From Callaeas wilsoni (lineage: Eukaryota; Chordata; Aves; Passeriformes; Callaeidae), in NCBI GenBank assembly GCA_013398955.1, contig VWPU01012699.1, positions 1 through 64,000 on the forward strand: a stretch of DNA of 64,000 nt, written 5' to 3'. A program made the position numbers and the translations under genes. The notes under the pieces are model-generated. The model saw only the letters and a program-made list of their open reading frames with translations, had not been told where the DNA came from and made no database searches. Positions 35,428-48,200 of this stretch are shown here, one piece after another; position 1 is the stretch's first letter, and every line of letters starts with the position of its first letter.

Positions 35428-38400
35428 CTGGGGGGGCAGAAGGGAAGGAGCAAAGCATAAGCATTTGTCAGATACGCAGATCAGCATTTTTGAAATTCCA
35501 AACTCTGCTTTCAAATTTCAAGGGAAATGAAGAGCCTGAGGTAGAAGAGGATTTGTTCTAATTTGAAATGTTGCTCTGTGTGCTTACTTTGTCCAAGACT
35601 TCCTGTCTGGAGGACAGATCATTCCTCATCCAAAACAAACTCTACTTTTTCTTCTAGTCACTGCTTTGTAACTTATCATTACTTCACACATAACAATAAC
35701 AAATGAACCTGAGTCCCACCATTATCCATAGAGTTTGACAGGTTTCACGAAAAAAGCAGAAAAATGAACTACGAAATTAACATTTATAAATCAATCAACA
35801 TGTTAATGTTGTTTTATTTACGAGCTGTTACACCTTGTGTGAATGATTGCAAAAGTGACCCTATTTTTAACCAGCATTGATCTCCTGAAGGCCTCCTCTG
35901 CACACATTTTAACTCAAAGTCATTAATGTCATCTGTTAGGAACAATTAATGTGAATAGAAAATAATTGCATCGGGGAACTGGGGACTCAGAGGATTTTGG
36001 GCATTAATATTCACATGCTGTTCGATTATATACACAGTTCTTCTCTCAGTTTTGCTTGGAAGGATGGCTAAGCTTGTGCCTTTCCCTCTATGTTCACCTG
36101 TACACTAATTCTAGGGCTTTCAGCCTGCATTAAGCCTGGTTTGTTTTAATTGCAGTTTCAATAAAATCCATGATTTATGTGAATGCCTTGGCCAATGACT
36201 TCAAAAGAAGAAATATCTGGAGTCTTGTTAGTCCTGGACCAACACACCATGTAACAGGCAATATGGATCTGATCACGGTCCACTGAAATCAATGAAAATG
36301 GACTAAAAAAATAAAACCCAAGAAGAAAGGACTTTGGAACAGGCTCTTTTCATTTTCCCATTAATCCTCCAGGCTTGCAAACTAAGAGAGCATATCTACC
36401 CCCCTCCTCAGCACTGGGATGCTCAACTTGCAGGAACAAATGGTGCAGACCCTGCCAGGTGCTTTGGCAGGGGACTCTGTGAGGGATGCAAACCATGGAG
36501 ATTCGTCGAGGCTCTGTGAGTGCCCCATCACCCTGTCCATCCAAAAAGACTGGCCAAAGGGAGAAAAAGAATCTGGAGCCAGGAAAGCCTTTACACAGTG
36601 TAGCAGTCGTCCTCCACAGGGCCCTGAAATGCGAGTCACACCGTATCTTACACCCAGCTACTCCCCAGCCTGCTCTCCGGGTACCTACTGCAGAAATTAA
36701 TCTGCTAGAGAACAAAGCAGGCAGCCATTCCTACAGCCTCTGTTATCTGCAAGCCCTGCTTCAGGCTTCTATTCCAGACAACCTAGGAAATTTTTTTAAA
36801 AGCTACTAATAATGAATTTGGGAGTAATTTCTCAAGAGTTGCATATTCATCCAGGTTTATTAAGGAGGTACTGTCTGTTGCAGGGAGATTAAGAAAAATA
36901 TTTTCAACCATCAATATTCTGTATAAATATATATTGCCCAATATATTGTTGAAAAGATTAAAATGCTGCAAGCACTCAGTATCCAAGACATGTTTCATTA
37001 CAAATATTGACCACACCCAGGCCGTGTGTTTTTAACATCAGTGATGTCTGGTTATTCAGCATGCATCTTTCAAAGTGTTACTACTAGTATTACTGTCAGG
37101 TGTTTGTTAAAGAATTAAACTCCAGGTACAATGCCTGCCCAAAGTCACAGATTTACTGACTTTGTACATTTGTTCCTCTTGACAATAATTCCAACTGCAT
37201 CACTGAGCCACCAGAGAATTCCACTGTTTTCAGAACCAAGAGTCACTGGTGCTATGAACAAGTGGTTTGCAGACAAATTAATTACTTTCTCCAGTGAAAC
37301 CAGTCACCTGAGATATTTTAGTGGAAGTTACAGTAGTCAGATCTGTGCATTGGAGATGATGACTGGGGACATCTGAGATGGATGAACATTTATAAGTGAA
37401 AATGTATTTTCCCAGAAAAAAGTATCCTAGCAATAGTGCTAAAGGAATTTTCAGTTGTAATACTGTCTTCCTACTTTCCCAGCAAAGCATTTAGATACTT
37501 TATTACTTAAATGGGAACATATACACGTTTCAATAAGGGAAACAAAATATTCCCCTACAACGTTACTTGCCGAATACAGAATCTGTGTCAGACATAAGAG
37601 CAAAGATCAGCCCAGCCGGAACAGGCAGAAATCAGAAACAATTTTAGGCCAGTGATCAATCATAGCCCAGCTGGAAACAGCTTAGGGTTCTGGGGGTCCC
37701 TCCCCAGTGGCTCAGTGACCAGAGGGGCTGGGCTGCAGAGGGGTCACGCTGTGTTTGAGTCACTTTTGCCACTGTTAAACTCAATGACCCTATAAAACTG
37801 CAGTACCAAAGGCAAATCAGCAGACTAAAGCGATTAACAAAGAAGGAAAGTGTGTTCTCAAGATGTATAATGTGATTATATTTCTGTATCAAATGAGATC
37901 ATCACATTGGGAATATTCCTCCCCACACATATGCAAATAAACTAACAGAGGTGGCCAGCACAATGACTAGCATTAACAAACAGCATAATAAAGTTTGAGG
38001 TCATTAATTAAATATAATCACACAGCACTGAAGCAAGTCATGCAATTACAAAAGAAAAGCATAATAAAAAATGCTTCTCTTTCATTTATTTTTCTTTTTC
38101 CTTCTCCATTGTCTAATTAAAAAATGAGGAAAACTCTTGTATTTGTTAAAAAAACTCATTAATGATGCATTTAAAATCAAGTAACAGATTGTGCTAACTA
38201 TGTATCTTCATTCTGATTTCTTCTCAGATACACAAACTGTACTGTGTCCTTTACGGTTATTTTCAGATGACAGTCACATAACTAGATCAAGGAGTTACTG
38301 CTGCCTTGAAAATTGTACAGTATTAAAATCACTGTTGATGCTATCATGATACAGTGCAACAAAAGGCAGGCCACTGCACGGAATGACTTCCACAGAAGAG

Positions 38401-40212
38401 ATCACATCAGTTTAAATGAATACTTAAATATGAAAGTGAGGAGTTCCAACTATAAACCCAAGTTATCTGCCCCATTTGCGGGTGCCCTATATAATGAAAA
38501 GGGGAAAATGAGCAATAGTTAGAAGTGCTGGGGAGCGCCTGACCCCCCCCGGAAACAGGAAAGCATCAGGATCACTGGGCTGCAGACCTGAAAATCCACA
38601 TGGAACTGAATATTACATGGGCTGGGCCAACTTTCTTGGAAATTACCCTGTACCGAGCAGTACAGGGCAGGTGTGGGCTAAAAGGTTTTTTACATCTTAG
38701 CTTCACCAGACCCACGTCTCTCCAGAAAGTGGGTGCTGAGAGGCCAGGGCAGAACAGAGGAGACTTCTCTACAGATGCCTGTGACCAACAGCAGCAAAGC
38801 TCCTCCTTCACCTGCGAGATTGATGCAGAAAGGGCAGTGCCCTTTGTGGTTCAATGTCAAGATTAACTCCCGTAACCCACATGAAAAATAAAAACAAAGT
38901 AATTGATAATTTAGGTGGAAACCTATTATATCAAGTGCAATAGGAAATACAATTACCTGGCAGGCAGATAAGCAATCCATCAACCAGCAGGCCAGTTCCC
39001 CCTCCCCCAGCAGCATTCTTATTAAGACTTTCTAGGAAGATAAAAGAAGGCTACTACCTGCTGGCACAAGGCAATATTACAGAGACTCCCCTAACCATTG
39101 TGCCTCTTGACTCTGTCTCTGCAGAATATCTATCAGATCCCATCGCCTGTTTGAAACATCTAATGGTCTCCAGCACTGCCAGAACAATTTTCAATGAATT
39201 ATGCCGAAGAGTACACTGCTCTCCAATATTGGATGAGTTAATTGCTATTAAATCAATTGGCTTTGCTTTCCTCACATGAGCCAAAGTCCATCATTCACAG
39301 GAAGAAAATTCTCTCTCTAGGTACCAGGGAGACATTTTCATCCTGCTGCTCCATGCCAAAGCTGTAAACGTTTGTTTGGTGTGTGTGGCTCTCTCCTGTC
39401 TTTGTTGTTTTTCAGGGCATCACAAACCTGAACAGCCACACTCTAGCCTGCTTCCCTCTGTAGCCCAGCCTTTGAAATTGGGCTGGCAGGGAAAACCTTC
39501 TCACTTCCATTTCACCATAAAGACAGTAGGCCACAGAAGGAAAAAATATTATTAGGCAAGATATTTATATATTATCAGTTTATGTAGAAGTATAATCTTT
39601 CATTAAACAAAATCTTGATTTTTGTAGCCCTTAGATACTATTTAGAGGAGAGGTTCAGCTGGAAATGAGAACATCCATCACCTATCCCACCAGAAGTTAC
39701 CTAGAATAGAACGTACACTGTTCAAAACACAAAGTGTAAACTTCTCATCCACTAAATATTCTGGAATTAAGGAGAAAATTAAGTATAGTTAAGGAAAAAA
39801 TAATAAAACCTCTGAAAGTAGAAATCAATTTTGCCTTTAGACAAATACGAGTTTGCAATACATATTCTTTTGACATATGGAAATTCTACCTTCTAAAGAG
39901 AGTAGAACAAGTGGTTGCCAACAAAAACCAGCCAAATATGAAGTGAAAGTGAAAGCTGCAAGAAGATGCTTCCATTTTTTAAATTCTAATAATCACTAAC
40001 ATAGGAAACCTACTTGCAACTGTATACTGTGTACATACAGCAATGTGTTATTGTATATAATCAATATCACAAAACCAAAAGTATAATAATTTTTTTCAGC
40101 TCTGGCACTTATATATATAAGAGAAAATTCAGAATTACTTCCTACTATTCACTTCCTATAAGCAGAACTTCATGGCTAACACTGTTTTAACTTTGTAGTA
40201 AGTGAAAACCAG

Positions 40213-40307
40213 GTCTAGTGAATGGTATCCTTGTCCATGGCAGGGAGGTTGGAAAGAGATGAGTTTTTAGGTCCCTTCCAAGACAAACCAGTGTACAATT
40301 CTATGAA
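40213..40307 (+). mobile_element. Short CR1 LINE 3' end
   Basis: About 95 bp: TCTAGTGAATGG, CCTTGTCCATGGCAGGGAGG, TTGGAAAGAGATGA, AGGTCCCTTCCAAGACAAAC, ATTCTATGA. This is the last part of a CR1 3' UTR of the 'ccatggcagggggttgga' type, a different subfamily look from the other two copies. It is antisense to NCKAP5 and heavily truncated. Confidence 0.88.
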
Positions 40308-41062
40308 AACTATTCTTTCTCTTAATGCTCGCCACGTTTAACCATTTACAGGACTGGGGCTAAAACAGGAGTGAGAAACTTTGACTGTTTAAAATAGTCC
40401 TCCTTTATGCAAAACAATTGGATATTCATCACTTAGACCTCTAAAAGTTATTAATATAGCTCTGCACAGCCAAGAACATGCAACCTCTGATTGTAAAGCT
40501 AATGCACCACACTAAGCTACTTTTTCTATTTCTCGGTTGCTACAGGTAGCACTTCCAAGAGCCCAAGCTGTTAGTGAAGATACTTGATATTTGACAGAAC
40601 GCATGGAACATTAGACAGCTCAGTCTGGAACAGGCAAAGCAGCTCAGAAGTCTTACACCTCACAACTTTATTTAGTATGAGCATGTATGTTGTCTTTCAC
40701 ATTTCAGGTTCAGTTCTGTCTTAGGGCCTGCCTGACAGATTAACTCAGTTTGCTCCATATGCTGCTGCCAGGGCTCTAAACAGCTCTTACCACAGGAGAC
40801 CACCACCATAGGTGGCTGGCTTTATTTTCGGTGGGAGGAAAGGGTTGACACACAGCAGGTGAACCCCAGGATAACTCTTACAGTGGTCTGAGCAAACAGT
40901 TGGAGATTTTCATTGATCCTTCCAGCAGCTCTTTAAAATATAGCAAACAATCACAAACATGCAGTATTGCTCAGTGGTGATAGGAGGAAGTGTTGTACAT
41001 ACATGAATATTAAAGGATTAACTTTAAAATGCATTTCAGTAAGCTAAATGAGTTCTTAGTAC

Positions 41063-41078
41063 AAAAAAAAAAAAAAAA
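41063..41078. repeat. A16 homopolymer
   Basis: Sixteen consecutive A bases, followed by CCACGAAG. No retroposed body or target duplication was recognised upstream, so it is noted only as a simple repeat. Confidence 0.9.
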
Positions 41079-44000
41079 CCACGAAGTTTTCAGCTAGTCT
41101 TTAAATTTCAAGTGATGTGTGTGGATTTGAATTTTCCATTAATCTAATATGAACACTTCCATGAAAGTTCTAATTTGATATTTTCCATCTGTTTTTGTTG
41201 TTTTTCCCTCCTACTAGGCATAAATTTCTAAAAACCTTTACAGAAGATGCTAGACTTTAAATCCAACCCTGGAATTAACAGTGGTTTGTCAGTTTTGCTG
41301 GCAAATCCTCTGGGTGAGTTTACTGAGACTTAAGGCAACATCCAAGACAAAGAACAAGGGTATGATACTAGAAACATTTGTATGGAAGATTAGGGTGCTA
41401 AAACAACATCAGAAAATCCTGCTAACACGGCAATTCCAGCACAAAAAGTAAAACAAATGTTTAATTTGTGTCTGCTGCAGAGTTTCCAGTCTTGCAGCTC
41501 TCTATAACTATTGAGCCATCCAGAGATGGCAAAACTCAGTGAATTAGACCCAAAGTAACTCCAAAGGCTGGAAACTTATATTCTAGGGTATAAATTGGGA
41601 GGTATTAAGCAGGCATTTGATGTACAAACACAAATAGCATAATCTGTCAGTATTCTTTAGAGACTTGACAACATTAATGTAAGGCTAAAATTACTCCTCT
41701 TCCAAATCCTTAGTTTTATTAATTTTCATAAACTGCTTTAAATAAAAGTTACATTGAAAGACAAAAAGTAATCCCCTCTGATCCTAGTTTTCATTTTATA
41801 ACTCTATCAGTGTTTTCAAGCTCTGAGATTCCAAAGTGTTCTCATTTTAATGGCACTATGGAAGGAGTCTGTAAATATTGCAGTAATATGAAAATGAGCT
41901 AATTTAATTTCTTAGGAAAATGCATGTATAAAGTTCCCTGTGGTTTGTAATTACCGTAAAGTCAACAGTTTACATCAATGACCCAGTAATCAGCAACTCA
42001 GAATGTGAATAATTAATGAAAACATGTTTTCAACGAGCTTGCAAATGGAAGACTCCTTGGAGTACGGTGAAACAGCCGTGCTGTGAGAACAGCATTGTGC
42101 AGGAGTCGAGCCTCTTCCTAAGTACATATTTGTATTTTGTCTCTTATTTTTCTAGATGTCTTCCCATTGATCTAATACTACTTAGTATGTCAATTCCACT
42201 GTGCTAAATGAGGGCCAGCACCACGCAGGTGCTGTGAATTATGGCAACACCAAAGAGTGCAGGCACATCGTGCACATCCTGACACCTCCTGCTGTTGCTC
42301 TGTCCACAAACAAAACCATTTTGGTTTTATCACTTCAGCATTGTCAGAATGAGTCTAGGAAACAACTTTATACTGAAGTCCTGCAACAAGGAAGAATGAT
42401 ACCATTAATCTTTTCTGGCATGCCCTACTCATGCTATCTATGCTTCAGCAGTAAAAAGGTGGGCTGGTTTTTATTATTTCACTGTATTTAAGAAATGCTT
42501 TAACAGAAAAACATAGGAGAAAAGTCTTACTTCTACAGTGAGACAGTCATTTCATTGTCAATCCCCATATGATTAAAAGCTACTCACTAACTTCAACATG
42601 CTGCTAAATTGCTCATACAATGACAGCCAGTGACACTCCTGGTAGCACAACATAACATTGGTCGTTGCTTTTGTGATTCCTACAGTTTAAAATCCATTTT
42701 CACGTTCACTTTCTGACTATGTCCCAAAATAATCTAAAGGAATTAGGCAGACCTCAGTGAGATCTTCTTATTGACATTTATGTTGATCAATGTTGGCTCT
42801 ACCAGAATTGGAATCTACAGATCAATTCCCTTATTAGATTCGTTCTCAGTGCTGCCATGATCATTTTATCAGAGAAGCTGCTGCCATCAGATGCTGCTTT
42901 ATCACTTACAATGGGATAAGCTGAAGCTTTCCTCTGGCATATAGTTGGAAATGATAACTGTCTGAAGTCTAAATATTTCTTTCACAGATTTTCAAAAATA
43001 TCCTTATTAAATGCATAGGTCTGTTTTAAAAATTATTTTCAACTGAATTTACCTAAGCAGCAATAATTTTTGTCCAGAAGAAAATTCCAGTTCTCAAGGT
43101 GTTAAACAAACCCCAGTGCTAACACTGGAGACTGCCCTATTAATCACTTTCCTCTTGCTGAGCCTACGAGCCAGATGACAGAAGGAAAGAGGCTAAGAAT
43201 GAAGATATGACAGAAAAATCAAAATGGTCTCAGGAAGAGCAGGAGTTTTATATGGACACACACGTGCAAACACTCCAAAATAGCACACACAATACAAAGT
43301 TTGTCACAAGTGTTTTATCTGGTTTTGAAAATATGTAGGGACGTGGTATTTTTAGTGAGAGTGGTATTACAGCTCCTGTTGAGAGAGGAGTTCATCACAT
43401 TAATTTAAAACTCCGATAAAATAAATTAGCTTTTTTATTGCCAGGTTGAACTGCAAGGCTATGATTGTTATGTATTGCTACAATCTAAGTCTTAATGGCA
43501 TTTTAGCCCTGTGGTGGTCAAACAGAAACCATTTCAAACCTTCTAAAGGCTATTAAAACATGTGCAGATGTCTGGAAAATTAATACTATTATCTAAAACT
43601 AACCTTTTGCCTGTAGGAGGAAAAGGAGAGAGAAGGCTCAGGGAAGATGTTTTAGATCAATACATGGCAACCCAGGAGGGCAAGCTCCGTTTCACAGGGA
43701 AGTTCACTGGCTGTCAATGGGGGATTCAAGTGAGCAGATTCACTCTTATATGGATCTCATTGAAATCATTCATTTACTCAAAAAAAATAATTTAAGAGAG
43801 ATGGGCATCGTTTTCACAGTCCTTCCTCACTGCTGTTTCCCAAGGTTCAGCAATCTAGACACTGGAAATGTTCATTCATTTCAATGACAAGAGCATGAAT
43901 TTGTCAAGGTTAATGTTGAACAAGCCATATTTTCCTTGCCTCAGTATTATGCATTAAAAAGTTTCTCCATTTCTCTACCCTCTCTTTTTTTTTCTTTTTT

Positions 44001-44725
44001 TTCATGTGTGTAATACTGTTGAAATGTCATATGGATTGAAAGGAGTTTAAAAGTAGGAGGAGACTTGCAAGAAATATTTTTTGTTAGTTTAAGGCTTTAC
44101 ATGTATTTTTTCTCTCCAACTCTAATGCATTGTTTTTGTCTTTGACAGAATAATTTCTAATAAGAAGAGACTTTTTTCTTGAATACTTGGATACAAGGTA
44201 CTTGATTATATTCCTTCTCCTCAAAGCACTTACTTAAAAGTATGATTTAGAAAGAATAAATGGGTAGATTCCCTGCTGGTAGGAATGACTGGCTTCACTT
44301 CTACTGAAATGAAAAGAATTTCTGTCAGGACAGGAATTTCCCCATAGAATTCCCAAAATTTTCCTTCTTTTCAGAAATAAAGCTTCTGTAGGGCCACAAG
44401 TGTGCATTTCCAGTGGTACTTCATTCTTGAAAGTCCCAAAATGACCAAAAGGTCTCCATACGGCACTTCCAGTTTTTCCAAAATTTATCCTGATACAACA
44501 AAATCACAGGGCTCGTGTAGGACACAGCACACCTTTGGACACCTGCTGCTCTCAATAAGCAGCCCAAACCTTGGCCTTCTGGAATTCCCCCAAACTACCC
44601 TGGAGCGATGAGAACCCGTGGAAGGAACTCACCATCAGCCTGGCCATGGTGGCCAAGTGAAGCTTGGTGAGGCTGAAGCACAGGCGAGAAGGAAGAGCCG
44701 GTGCTGGTATCAGTAAGGAGGGAGC

Positions 44726-45235
44726 ATGGATGGCCTGAGGACACGGCCCTGCACTGCCCACGCTCATCTGCAACTCCTTCCTATTGCTCCAGCCAGCAGG
44801 AACACCAGGAGATGGAAAACGAGAAAGGCCAGTCACAGCTCCTGCGCCAAGCTGTGCTCCTGCAAGGAAAGGCACCGTGCCCTCCAAGCATTACCTAGGA
44901 CCTGGACTGGCCTTGGGAGCGCTAGGGCTGGCATGGGATGGCATGGAAAAATCCTCCCTCCCACCCTGCAGCCACTACCAGAGGCAGCCTGGCCCAAGTT
45001 GGGAGATTTACCTCTGGCACAGGTGGCTGAGAGCGGCAAACCCTCTCAGCAGCTGTCTCTGCTCAGAAGAAGCTGTGCCAACCAACTCTCGACAAGGAAG
45101 CTGTGCCCTTGTGAACTGATCGTTTTTTCACTGTGGATAAAAGCAGGGCTTAGGAGGTATAAAGGAATTTCAAAAGGGATCAGCTCCCATTTTGGCAGTA
45201 GCCAGATTTTTAGAAGAGCTCAGCACGATGCCTGA
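44726..45235 (+). other. 169-codon open frame in a GC-rich intronic patch, probably non-coding
   Basis: The longest open frame outside the NCKAP5 exons. The predicted product is rich in Arg, Ser, Cys and Pro, and I see no domain, signal peptide or family likeness. Other frames of the same DNA (44784-45119 plus; 44552-44887 minus) are also open for over 100 codons. That is expected when GC content is raised and stops are rare, rather than evidence of a gene. It lies antisense to NCKAP5. Confidence 0.3.
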
Positions 45236-48200
45236 GCACTTGAAAGTCTGGTCCCATGTGCATGAAGGACCTGAAGACCTAAATGAAAAGTTAAATCCAT
45301 TTGTTGTTCTCCTGGGAACAAACTACCAGGTGAAGACTGGTGACAGGGCAGAGAGTACCCATATTTCTAATTATTGTCAAGATCTCCTAGGGATCATTTA
45401 GTGGAATAAATCTAAGTGAGCCTCTAAAACACAGTGCTAATCTCTGATTCATGCTCATACTTGCAGAATCTATAATTCATAATAATTGCGCCTAGACCTG
45501 TGTCTGTGCCTGCATCTGCTGTACAGGAAAAGTACACAAGGTTTATTTAGAGAAAAACAGTTAATAGTTAGTAATAGAAAACTTAAAAAAAAAAGATTGA
45601 GTATTTCTGCTTTTAAAATACAACTGAATATAAAAATTTAGGATCAAAACACTACAAAATTAAGTAGCTTATTTCTGAAATTGTATACCAGAAAGATGAG
45701 CTGAAGAGTGGGAGTATATTTGAGATTTTGAAAGCACTGATATTAATTCATGGTGCCATTACTTTGGCAGTCTGTTTTCCACACTTCTAATGCAGTAAGA
45801 TGGAGTTTAATTCATAATGTTGAAGATGCCCTTGTGATGCTCACAGGACACAGACAAATCACTGCCCCTTCCTGCACCCAGACATCACTTAGTGACTAAT
45901 GGAACACAGCTTCCCCACATCTAGAGAAAGAAAGGAACAGGGATGCAGTCTAAAAATGCTAAAAATACAGAAAAACTCAAGGCTGTCAATATCACATTGT
46001 TAAAGATTTAATGACAAAGGTAACTTTTCCTTTTAGCTCGTCCTTATCAAGAGAGATACCCAGATGGTAATTTAAGAGTTAAGGCACTAATGGACTCTTC
46101 ACTTTCACTGAGCACCTCGTGCTGATTTTATCTTGCAATACAGTATTTCACATTCTCAGCGAAGTCAACAGAGATTTAGTCAATAGTGTCACGGCCTTTG
46201 GATGAGAATTTGAATCTTACCAGTATCCAAACTATCATTAAAGAAGATAGGTCATTTGGGAAACAAAGAAGAGCATTAGTAAAATTCAATACTAAAAGAT
46301 GGGGTTGGTTCTGTAGGTGTTTTATGATTCATTATGAGTAACATTTTATCCTAATTATCAACCCTTTCTTCTATGTGCAGTATCTGTAAGAGTATACAAA
46401 AAATATAAAGTATATCACAGGAAAATTATTTTTTTCCATAACAGATGGCAACAGAAAATACCTATTGAGTAATCTTATGTGCTTCAACCCACTTAGCATA
46501 ATGTTAGTTTGTTTCATTTGATGGAATGTGTAATTTTACATTACTAGCAATTTACACTGACCTGATATAATCTGAACAGTTAAAATGTTATGAAGCAGAG
46601 CACTTATTGGCACACCTATTTCTCAGTAAAAGACCCATAATTCTGTATTGCTTCACATCTTCAAAGTGCCACTGCACTTAAATAACAGTAACAAAACCAT
46701 AGTAATAAAGTAAAATATAAATGAGGTTTTACATGTATTGAGTGTAATAACAGATGAAATGAATCCTTTATCTATTGTTATTAGTTTCATATATGCTTTT
46801 GCACAGTTATCCTTTCTTTATATCTCAAAGTTTTAAGAAAATAAAAATGAACTACATACTTAGCTCCATTAGTGCAATAAAAAGAAAATCATAGATCTGT
46901 AATAATAAAGGTAATAATTCCATAGCGCTTTAGAATTTCAATAGATTCCCACTTTACCACCAGACAGAGCCCTTCAAATCTTTGAATTAATTTTATACAT
47001 TCTTTTGGTATTTCATTTGAGAGTTACAGAGTGTGAAATATGCACCATGACAAGAAAACAATTACCCTGCACACCTCTTGTTCGAGCATACTGCATTTAA
47101 GCAGGACTTGAAGTGGCTACTACTTTATTCCACTGTGAAATCCAGGAAGGGAGAGTCTTTAAAAGCTGACCTGATGATATGAACTTGCCCTTTTATACGT
47201 AACACGTGGCTTGGAGGTACCACATCACACACTGTGGTAACATTAGAACAAACCCATGCTAATTTTGCTATCAGAATGTCCATGAGAAAGAATTTTTCCA
47301 TTTAGAAAGGAAACCTGAATGAGTGACTCTTGACTTAAATACAACAACTATATATTAAAAAAAAAATTAATTGCAAACTGCAAAACCAGAAACAGACAAA
47401 ACATGGATGTGTTGGTCACACAAAATACAAATACATGAGTTACTCAGAGTTTTCACTAAGTTCACAATCTGTCTCTAAGCAGCCTCTGTACTGACACTTG
47501 ACCATTTATGCAGGGATTCACATGGAAAGTTGCTAATAAATCTTGTTAATACATTCAACAAACAGAAGAGGCTGAAAGAGCAGCCAGAATGTTGAGCTTC
47601 GCTGTAGGTTAAATATAACTGCATGGAACAAAAAAGCCTGTCTTTTCCATGTTTATTACAAGAGTGAAGCACATGGTAGGTTTGGAAAGGAATACAGCAA
47701 TACTCTTTCCTGTTGTGGAATTCCTTCCTTTCTAAAATTTATTCCCATATGCAATATACACAATAAAGGAAAAACAATGAACAATATTCTTGTTCTTAAT
47801 GACTCTGTCCACATACTTGCTTAGGGTTTCAAATGCCATATTAGATTCCTGCCATCATGCAGATCATCACTGATAATAAAAATCTATGCATAGAATAAAG
47901 AAAAATAGTTGGTTCACCCAGTGTCAGTTGCTTAGTTTTCTTTGTCTAAAAATAGGCAGTAAAATCTCACTTTTGTTGTCCAGGCCTGTCACATCAGTAC
48001 AGCCCCACCATTCTCCTGACATGTGCTTACTCTGAAATACTCTCTTTGCTCTTGAATAATGCCTTTACATTTCTTCAAAACTTCAAAACTCAGTCAAAAT
48101 CATTCATAAATACTTCACCAAGGATCATTTGTGGCTTTCCTGAAGATTATTTGCTCATTTGATTTGCTGGTTTTGGTATCGCTGTAGCAATTTATTTTCA

